Position numbers and translations under genes: made by a program. DNA of 64,000 bases. It comes from Nocardioides palaemonis (lineage in GTDB: Bacteria > Actinomycetota > Actinomycetes > Propionibacteriales > Nocardioidaceae). Every line of letters begins with the position of its first letter. The stretch's first letter is position 1. The stretch lies in NCBI RefSeq assembly GCF_018275325.1, contig NZ_JAGVQR010000003.1, forward strand, positions 124,001 to 188,000. The letters run 5' to 3'. Positions 58,154-64,000 of this stretch are shown here, piece by piece. Below the pieces are notes generated by a model. It was not told the DNA's origin, searched no databases, and saw only the letters and a list, made by a program, of their open reading frames with translations.

Positions 58154-59641
58154 ATGGCACCTCGCACCCTCCTGTCGACCCTCGCCTGCCTCGGGGTCGC
58201 TGCCGCCGGTCTCGCCGCGGCCACCGTCCCCACCACCGCCACTGCCGGCGCGCCCTCCGCGCGCGCCGCGGCAGGCGCCGTCCTCCAGCTCTACGCCCCC
58301 GACGAGGTCGAGGCCTACGGCGACGGCGGCCGCGTGTGGGCCGACATCGGGGTGCGGATGATCGCGCCGCAGTCCAACGTCGAGGTGTGGTCGCACCGCA
58401 CCTCCTACGACCAGCCGATCGTGTCCGAGGTCCGCACCCCCAGCGGGTCGACCCCGCTGCCGGCCGGCGCGATGGACGACTTCACCGGCCTGTCCGGCTT
58501 CATCGTCATGGACGTCCGCAAGGCCGGGAGCAGCAGGAAGCTCGTCCACCGCTCGGTGGACGCGTGCCTGTCCGCCGTCGGCGAGCGCGTCCAGCCGGAC
58601 GCGGCGCCGACCTCGCCCTACCCGCGCTACTGCCCCTACAACCCCTACACGGTCGGCTCCGTGATGGGCATCCAGAAGGGCTGGGCGGCCAACGTCTTCG
58701 AGTCCAACGGGTTGCGCCCCTTCCGCCTGCCCGACGGGAAGTACGTCGTGGAGACCCGCGTCGCGAAGCGCTTCTGGCCGGCCTTCGGGCTCACCGCCGA
58801 CACGGCGACCGCCACCACGCGGATGACCGTCACCGACGAGTGCCACGGGTGCCGACGCCCGGCCAGCGGTGAGCGCGCCGGCGACCGCGGCGGCGCCGCG
58901 GACGGCCCGGACGCCGCCCCCGGCCCCCGTCCGGTCGCGGCCTCGAACGGCCGCGTGGCCGGACCGGTCCCCGACCTGCGCTCGCTCCCGGCCTTCGGCA
59001 TCGCGCTCAACGGCAAGGGCACCGCGCTGCGGTTCTCCGCGACCGTCTGGAACGCCGGCAACAGCCCGCTGGTCATCGACGGGTTCCGCCGCCCCGGCGG
59101 CGAGGTGATGGACGCCTACCAGTACTTCTTCGACACGTCGGGCAACCAGACCGGCTACCAGCAGGTCGGGACCATGGAGTTCCACCACGCCAACCACAAC
59201 CACTGGCACTTCGAGGACTTCGCGCGCTACGACCTGCTCGACGCGAACAAGGCGTACGTCAAGAAGTCCCGCAAGCAGTCCTTCTGCCTGGCCAACACCG
59301 ACGCGGTCGACTACACGGTCCCCGGCGCCGACTGGCAGCCCGAGAACACCGACCTGGCCACCGCGTGCGGGAGCGAGGGCGCCCTGTCGATCCGCGAGGT
59401 CCTCGCGGCCGGGTCCGGCGACACCTACGCGCAGTACCGCGCCGGGCAGGCGTTCAAGATCGACGGCCTCCCCAACGGCGTCTACTACATCCGCGTCGAG
59501 GGCAACCCCGAGCGCAACCTGACCGAGTCCGACACGACCAACAACGTGGCCGACCGCCGGATCCGGATCGGCGGGAGGGGTGCCGACCGGTGGGTCAAGG
59601 TGGCGCCGCTGGGCGACATCGTCGACCCGGAGGTCTACTGA
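58154..59641 (+). CDS. Secreted lysyl-oxidase-family protein
   Basis: 495 residues. A signal peptide (about 1-31, ACLGVAAAGLAAATVP) precedes an N-terminal beta-rich domain and a C-terminal lysyl-oxidase-like domain from about 275. The copper-site histidine cluster is EFHHANHNHWHFEDF (about 342-356), a clear Lox signature, followed by QSFCLANTDAVDY and the end region YYIRVEGNPERNLTESD. Lysyl oxidases are copper amine oxidases that crosslink extracellular proteins; bacterial members are uncharacterised in most cases. Whether the LTQ cofactor residues are present was not checked. It is followed after 1 bp by another secreted protein. Confidence 0.85.
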   Translation: MAPRTLLSTLACLGVAAAGLAAATVPTTATAGAPSARAAAGAVLQLYAPDEVEAYGDGGRVWADIGVRMIAPQSNVEVWSHRTSYDQPIVSEVRTPSGSTPLPAGAMDDFTGLSGFIVMDVRKAGSSRKLVHRSVDACLSAVGERVQPDAAPTSPYPRYCPYNPYTVGSVMGIQKGWAANVFESNGLRPFRLPDGKYVVETRVAKRFWPAFGLTADTATATTRMTVTDECHGCRRPASGERAGDRGGAADGPDAAPGPRPVAASNGRVAGPVPDLRSLPAFGIALNGKGTALRFSATVWNAGNSPLVIDGFRRPGGEVMDAYQYFFDTSGNQTGYQQVGTMEFHHANHNHWHFEDFARYDLLDANKAYVKKSRKQSFCLANTDAVDYTVPGADWQPENTDLATACGSEGALSIREVLAAGSGDTYAQYRAGQAFKIDGLPNGVYYIRVEGNPERNLTESDTTNNVADRRIRIGGRGADRWVKVAPLGDIVDPEVY

Positions 59642-59642
59642 C

Positions 59643-61199
59643 GTGGCACGTCGCACGGGGGTGGTCGTCGGCGCAGCCGTCGTGCTCGCGACGGCCGCGT
59701 CGGTCCTGTCCGCACCGGCGGTCGTCGCGGCGGACCCCACCACGACCGCCGCCGCTGCCGCCGCGACGCTCCCGCGCGACATCCCGGGCGGCGTCGAGGT
59801 GACGCTCGCCGACGGCGACCTGCTGCGCGTGTGGGCGGCCCGCGACCACCGCACCGTGTGGTCGACGCGCCGCGACGCGGCGACCGGCGCCTGGAGCGAG
59901 CGGCGTGTCGTGCTGCGCGGGAAGCTGCTGTTCTGCGGCGACGTCGACGCACGGACCGCCGGCGGCGCCGTCGCAGCCGTCGCGGAGTGCGACCGCCACA
60001 GCTGGTCGGAGGACCAGGCACCGACCCACTCCCGTGCGCTCTGGACGGCCGACACGGTGACCTGGTCGTCCGACCGCCTCGACGGCGAGGCCTACGACGA
60101 GCCCGGCATCTCCCCGGACGGCCAGCACGCGGTCTACCCCGACGCCAGCGGCTACGTCACCCGCGGCCCGGAGGGATTCACCCACCACCGGCTCGAGACC
60201 CCGGGCCGGGAGTACACCGCCACCGCCACCATCAGCGACACCGCCCAGGTGTCCTACCTCTACGGCGCGAGCTCCGAGCTGTCACGGCGGTGCCGCGTCG
60301 TCGTGCTGACCCGCACCGGCGACGGCGCGCCCACGCGGCAGGACCTGCCGCTCGCCGACGGCTGCTCCGACAGCGACTTCGTCAACACCGACTCCGACAC
60401 GACGCTGTTCGGCGACGTCTCCTCACCGGCCCTCACCGCGGTGATCTCGCGTCCCGACGCGTCCTCGCCGTGGGCGGTCAGCCGGGTGGCGCCGGCGTAC
60501 GCCCCCGGCCTCGTGCAGGTCGACGAGGGCCTCTACACCCGCTTCGTCTCGGCCCCCGGCACCCCGTTGGTCGCTCTCGCCTCCCGCACCGGCCGACGGG
60601 TGCGCGCCCAGCTCTACGACGACGCCGCGCAGTCCTGGGGGGCGCCCAGCGTCGTCCACGAGTCGGCGCGGCGCTGCCGCTGGGGTGCCGACGAGTCCGC
60701 CCGACCGCTCGCCGTGGTCGCCGTGGTGGCCGACTGCGGCGGTCGGCACGTCGTGCTGACCACGCGCGACGGACTGGCCTGGCAGGCGCTGCGGATGGGA
60801 CCGCGGTCCTTCGGCCAGTCCCCCGACGGGCGCTACGTCGCCGTGCCCGGCTCGCGCACGACCTGGGTCGTGTCCGCCGAGCTCGGCGTGGTGGCCCTGC
60901 CCGTCGGCGTCACGGGCCGCTGCGCCATCGCGGTGCCGGACGGCGCGGAGGCAGCCGTCCAGCTGGTCGCGGGTACTGCGTCACGCGCGTGGCCGACCCG
61001 CCTGCGCCACGTCTCGGCGGCCGGCACCGAGCCCCTCGAGCGCATCGGTGCGCCGACCCGCGGTCGGTGCACGGCCTACGAGCCGTCCTACGACATCGCG
61101 TCCCGGTTCGACATGCAGAGCACCCGCACCGACCACGGCCAGAGCGTCGACGTCGTGCACCGGGCCGACGGCTGGACCGCGCGCCTGCACCGCTGGTGA
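59643..61199 (+). CDS. Secreted protein of unknown function
   Basis: 518 residues. A signal peptide ([20 protein letters not shown], cleaved near AVVAA) is followed by a long beta-rich region that repeatedly shows short strand/turn units with Trp and Asp, as in beta-propellers ([39 protein letters not shown]). Six Cys, mostly paired by position, may form disulfides. No family recognised. The GTG starts 1 bp after the lysyl-oxidase stop, so they form one transcript. A strong hairpin follows. Confidence 0.75.
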   Translation: MARRTGVVVGAAVVLATAASVLSAPAVVAADPTTTAAAAAATLPRDIPGGVEVTLADGDLLRVWAARDHRTVWSTRRDAATGAWSERRVVLRGKLLFCGDVDARTAGGAVAAVAECDRHSWSEDQAPTHSRALWTADTVTWSSDRLDGEAYDEPGISPDGQHAVYPDASGYVTRGPEGFTHHRLETPGREYTATATISDTAQVSYLYGASSELSRRCRVVVLTRTGDGAPTRQDLPLADGCSDSDFVNTDSDTTLFGDVSSPALTAVISRPDASSPWAVSRVAPAYAPGLVQVDEGLYTRFVSAPGTPLVALASRTGRRVRAQLYDDAAQSWGAPSVVHESARRCRWGADESARPLAVVAVVADCGGRHVVLTTRDGLAWQALRMGPRSFGQSPDGRYVAVPGSRTTWVVSAELGVVALPVGVTGRCAIAVPDGAEAAVQLVAGTASRAWPTRLRHVSAAGTEPLERIGAPTRGRCTAYEPSYDIASRFDMQSTRTDHGQSVDVVHRADGWTARLHRW

Positions 61200-61205
61200 C
61201 GTGCG

Positions 61206-61238
61206 CGACGGCCCGGCAGGAGACCTGCCGGGCCGTCG
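61206..61238. terminator. Strong hairpin between secreted protein and etfA
   Basis: CGACGGCCCGGCAGG, loop AGA, CCTGCCGGGCCGTCG: a 15-bp perfect stem 6 bp after the stop of the plus-strand gene, shared with convergent etfA. Confidence 0.75.
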
Positions 61239-61253
61239 TCGGGTGGAGCGGGC

Positions 61254-62207
61254 TCAGCCCTTGCGCTCGTTGACCTTGTCGGTCGCGGCGGGCAGCACGG
61301 CGTGCAGGTCGCCCACGACGCCGAAGTCGACGAGCTCGAAGATCGGGGCCTCGGGGTCCTTGTTGACCGCGACGATCGTCTTCGAGGTCTGCATGCCGGC
61401 GCGGTGCTGGATCGCACCGGAGATGCCGTTGGCGACGTAGAGCTGCGGCGAGACCGTCTTGCCGGTCTGGCCGACCTGGAAGGCGTGCGGCATCCAGCCG
61501 GAGTCGACCGCGGCGCGCGAGGCACCCACGGCAGCACCCAGGGAGTCGGCGAAGCCCTCGACCGGCGCGAAGTCGCCACCGGTGCCACGACCGCCGGAGA
61601 CCACGATCGCGGCCTCGGTCAGCTCGGGACGACCCGTCGACTGGCGCGGCTGGGTGGCCACGACCTGCGCGCCCCGGGCGGCGTCGGACACGGTGGCCGC
61701 GAACGCCTCGACGGCACCCGCACCGTCGGCCTCCTCAGGCGCGGCGGAGTTGGGCTTCACCGTGATGATCGGCGTGCCGGTGGTGACCTTGGCCTGGACC
61801 GTGTAGTTGCCGGCGAAGACCGACTGGGTGGTCACACCGCCGTCGGTGACGTCGACGGCGTCGGTGATGAGACCGGAGCCGATCTTGACCGCCAGGCGGG
61901 CGGCGACCTCCTTGTTCTCGAAGGTCGACGGCAGCAGGATCGCGGCCGGCGAGCTCTTCTCGGCGAGCTGCTGGAGCGCCTCGGCCTTCGGCGCGACGAG
62001 GAAGCCCTTGATCTGGGCGTCGTCGACGACGTAGACCTTCGCGGCGCCGTACTTCTTGACCTTCTCCGCCACGGCGTCGCCCTGCTCGGGCGAGCCGAAG
62101 AACACCGCGGACGGCTCGCCGAGGCGGCGCGCGATCGTCAGCAGCTCGTAGGTCGGCTTCTTGACCTCGCCGTCGGCGTGGTCGATGACAACAAGAACCT
62201 CGGACAT
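61254..62207 (-). CDS. etfA: Electron transfer flavoprotein alpha subunit
   Basis: 317 residues. The N-terminal ETF domain is followed by the C-terminal FAD-binding domain with the signature [20 protein letters not shown], and IVSGGRG-like [10 protein letters not shown]. EtfA binds FAD and, with EtfB, passes electrons from acyl-CoA dehydrogenases to the quinone pool. It lies 13 bp after etfB and ends at a shared terminator. Confidence 0.96.
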   Translation of the reverse strand: MSEVLVVIDHADGEVKKPTYELLTIARRLGEPSAVFFGSPEQGDAVAEKVKKYGAAKVYVVDDAQIKGFLVAPKAEALQQLAEKSSPAAILLPSTFENKEVAARLAVKIGSGLITDAVDVTDGGVTTQSVFAGNYTVQAKVTTGTPIITVKPNSAAPEEADGAGAVEAFAATVSDAARGAQVVATQPRQSTGRPELTEAAIVVSGGRGTGGDFAPVEGFADSLGAAVGASRAAVDSGWMPHAFQVGQTGKTVSPQLYVANGISGAIQHRAGMQTSKTIVAVNKDPEAPIFELVDFGVVGDLHAVLPAATDKVNERKG

Positions 62208-62220
62208 GTGCGAAGCCTCC

Positions 62221-63024
62221 TCAGATGAACTTCTTGGACGCGAGGAAGTCGACCAGCGCGGTCGCGCCCGAGCCGTCCTCGTCGGTGACGACCTCGCCGG
62301 CCGTGCGCGGCGGGCGGGCGGTGGTGTCCTCCACCTGGGTGTAGGCGACCGACAGGCCGACCTGGTCGGCGGCGAGGCCGAGGTCGGACAGCGCGTAGGT
62401 CTCCAGCGGCTTCTTCTTCGCCGCCATGATGCCCTTGAACGACGGGTAGCGGGCCTCGCCCGACTGGTCGGTCACCGACAGCACGATCGGCAGGGTCGCG
62501 CCGATGACCTCGGTCGAGCCCTCGTTGTCGCGCTTGATCCGGACCTGGTCGCCCTGCGACTCCACGACGGAGGCCAGCGTGACCTGCGGGAGACCCAGGC
62601 GCTCGGCGAGCATCGCCGGCACGACGGAGCCCGACGCGTCGGTCGAGGCCATGCCGCACACGACCAGGTCGACCGAGCCGGCGGTCTCCTTGACCTTCTC
62701 GATCGCCTTGGCCAGCACCAGCGAGGTGCCGAGGTAGTCCGAACCCGCGATGGCGTCGTCGACGACGTGGACGGCCTGGTCGGCGCCCATCTGCAGGGCC
62801 TTGCGGACCGCGTCGACGGCCTTCTCGGGGCCGACGGTCAGCGCGGTGACGGTGATGTCCTCACCCTCGCGCTTCTCGCGGAACTGGAGCGCCTGCTCCA
62901 CGGCGTACTCGTCGAGCTCGGACAGCAGGCCGTCGACACCGACGCGGTCGACGGTGTAGTCGTCCTCGAACTTGCGGTCGGCCGTCGCGTCCGGCACGTA
63001 CTTCACACAGACAACAATGTTCAT
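62221..63024 (-). CDS. etfB: Electron transfer flavoprotein beta subunit
   Basis: 267 residues. The ETF signature VKYVPDA at the N-terminus, the AMP-binding region VDLVVCGMASTDASGSVVPA and VTDQSGEARYPSFKGIMAAK (motif of the beta subunit) are visible. It binds AMP and partners EtfA in the next gene. ATG 63024 lies about 20 nt after AGGAGG, which is a long spacing; translation may depend on a leader structure. An ACAGT/ACTGT inverted repeat lies upstream near 63125-63137. Confidence 0.96.
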   Translation of the reverse strand: MNIVVCVKYVPDATADRKFEDDYTVDRVGVDGLLSELDEYAVEQALQFREKREGEDITVTALTVGPEKAVDAVRKALQMGADQAVHVVDDAIAGSDYLGTSLVLAKAIEKVKETAGSVDLVVCGMASTDASGSVVPAMLAERLGLPQVTLASVVESQGDQVRIKRDNEGSTEVIGATLPIVLSVTDQSGEARYPSFKGIMAAKKKPLETYALSDLGLAADQVGLSVAYTQVEDTTARPPRTAGEVVTDEDGSGATALVDFLASKKFI

Positions 63025-63167
63025 GGTGGTGTGGCCTCGCGGCCCCTCCTGTGCACTCGGATGTGCTCTGGAGGCTACAAGTCACCGCCCCCGGACCGGA
63101 ATGGTGATCGGCGTGGGTTCTCTCACAGTGGAACTGTCACGGTCGTGCGCGGCGAGAGCTCCCCGGG

Positions 63168-63827
63168 TCAGCGCTGGCGCACCCGGAAGCGGAGGACCCG
63201 CTTGGCCGGGAGGTGCGAGCCGTCGCCGCGGTAGCGGACCACCGCGCGGTAGCGACCGCGTGGCAGCCGGCCGAACGACACCCGCACCACGCTGCCGGCG
63301 AGCGCCCCGGTCGCGCTGTCGAACCGGCGACCGGCACGGCGCAGCCCGACCCTGACCTCGCCCTGCGGGGCGGTGCCGAAGTCGCCGGACGCCGTGATCG
63401 CGACGTAGGTGGGGATGCGGAGCCCCTTGCCGACCACGCGGGCCTGCAGGCGCGTGCGCGCCCGGGCGACCGCCCACGGCAGCGCGGTCGAGGTGCTGCC
63501 CTGCTGCTGCAGGGCGTCGGCGGGGACGAAGGTCGCGGTGACGGCGTGCTGGCCGACCCCGGCCCGCGGGAGCACGAGGCTCGCCGTGCCGTCGCCACCG
63601 AGGTTGGCCTTGTAGGCCAGGCCGTCGACGGAGAAGACGACGTCGCCCTCGGGCGGCCCGGGCGAGGTCGCGACGACGGCGCTCGCCGTCACGGTCTGCC
63701 CGTAGGCCGACGTGGTCGTGCTGAGCGCGAGCGTCGTGGTCGAGGGCGTCGCGGCCCCCGCTGGCGCGGCCGCGAGGCCCGCCGTGCCGAGCACCAGTGC
63801 GGCGCCGAGCGTCGCCGTCCGAGACAT
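63168..63827 (-). CDS. Secreted protein with Ig-like domain
   Basis: 219 residues. A signal peptide (MSRTATLGAALVLGTAGLAA, cleaved near AGA-AT) is followed by a bacterial Ig-like (Big_3_5-type) domain (TTLALSTTTSAYGQTVTASA to VFVPADALQQQGS region) and a basic C-terminal beta domain (RYRAVVRYRGDGSHLPAKRV). No catalytic motif. It probably has a cell-surface or matrix role. ATG 63827 is preferred; a GTG at 63863 extends the frame by 12 residues. The gene is minus-strand, downstream of the truncated gene. Confidence 0.75.
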   Translation of the reverse strand: MSRTATLGAALVLGTAGLAAAPAGAATPSTTTLALSTTTSAYGQTVTASAVVATSPGPPEGDVVFSVDGLAYKANLGGDGTASLVLPRAGVGQHAVTATFVPADALQQQGSTSTALPWAVARARTRLQARVVGKGLRIPTYVAITASGDFGTAPQGEVRVGLRRAGRRFDSATGALAGSVVRVSFGRLPRGRYRAVVRYRGDGSHLPAKRVLRFRVRQR

Positions 63828-63873
63828 CTGCCTCACCCCCGCCACCGATCCTATGCCGGCCACGACCGCCCCG

Positions 63874-64000
63874 TCAGGGCTTGACGATGCGGTCCAGGAC
63901 CCGGCCGGCGACCAGCCAGGCGACCGCGCCGAGGCCCCAGTTGAAGAGCGCGTTCTTCACGTCGGCGCCCTCGCCGCGGAACTGCTTGACGCCGTCGGAG
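63874..64000 (-). CDS. C-terminal fragment of a small membrane protein
   Basis: The frame enters from the right edge and ends at TGA 63874-63876; 42 codons are visible. The residues SDGVKQFRGEGADVKNALFN are followed by one short hydrophobic segment (WGLGAVAWLVAGRVLD) and the end RIVKP. No domain can be named from this part. Confidence 0.55.
   Translation of the reverse strand, partial: SDGVKQFRGEGADVKNALFNWGLGAVAWLVAGRVLDRIVKP

Overview
This 64-kb window is chromosomal DNA of a very GC-rich Gram-positive bacterium. Codon use is dominated by G/C third positions, GTG starts are common, and gene order is actinobacterial: hrcA-dnaJ-rsmE, phoH-ybeY-CBS protein-cytidine-deaminase-like protein-era, hemW, lepA, rpsT, holA-comEC-comEA-degV, leuS, and nadD-rsfS-histidine phosphatase. 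Gene content and style suggest Nocardioidaceae, close to Nocardioides. That placement is inference from family knowledge, not from a database search. There is no plasmid, prophage, insertion sequence or CRISPR array. One tRNA gene, tRNA-Ala(GGC), is present. No gene-free stretch exceeds 300 bp; the longest (47147-47403, 257 bp) holds an inverted repeat and a promoter.

Layout. 1-10.7 kb: glyA-like enzyme with a divergent LysR regulator, a secreted peptidase, era, a siderophore reductase, a two-gene unit resembling tuberculostearic-acid synthesis (tmsB/tmsA), a degenerate cytidine-deaminase-like protein, and a divergent HxlR/methyltransferase pair. 10.7-21 kb: CBS protein, ybeY, phoH, a copper-monooxygenase-like lipoprotein, a HIT hydrolase, a sigma factor between two GerMN proteins, then rsmE, dnaJ and hrcA behind a CIRCE operator. 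21-36 kb: MBL hydrolase, DUF3097, hemW, long-chain acyl-CoA ligase, several small-molecule kinases, an XdhC-like domain, lepA-hutD and a frameshifted esterase. 36-46 kb: rpsT, holA, comEC, comEA, degV, an HTH protein, a gutted subtilase and leuS with an attenuator-like leader. 46-54.5 kb: nucleotidyltransferase, DUF4870, ArsR-MFS pair, SDR, a VOC/DUF6226 locus, ornithine aminotransferase, DHA2 efflux pump and tRNA-Ala. 54.5-64 kb: DUF4112, histidine phosphatase, rsfS, nadD, a 50-residue membrane protein, proA, two secreted proteins including a lysyl-oxidase homologue, etfA/etfB, an Ig-like secreted protein and one truncated gene.

How it works together. Most of the window is translation, ribosome maturation and proteostasis (era, ybeY, rsfS, rsmE, rpsT, lepA, leuS, hrcA, dnaJ), DNA replication/uptake (holA, comEC, comEA) and central metabolism (nadD, proA, ornithine aminotransferase, ETF). 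Accessory genes sit between these conserved blocks.

The most notable signals are: (1) about 19 start codons lie exactly 6 or 7 nt downstream of a TANNNT-type -10 hexamer, implying widespread leaderless transcription, including one palindromic -10 that seems to serve two divergent genes; (2) a canonical terminator between the leuS promoter region and leuS, overlapped by a 29-codon leader ORF; (3) three apparent single-base frameshifts in two genes and an internally deleted subtilase; (4) several long intergenic palindromes that look like dispersed REP-type elements. I saw no clearly new multi-gene system; the strongest candidates for something undescribed are the leuS leader, the palindromes, and the sigma factor with two GerMN proteins.
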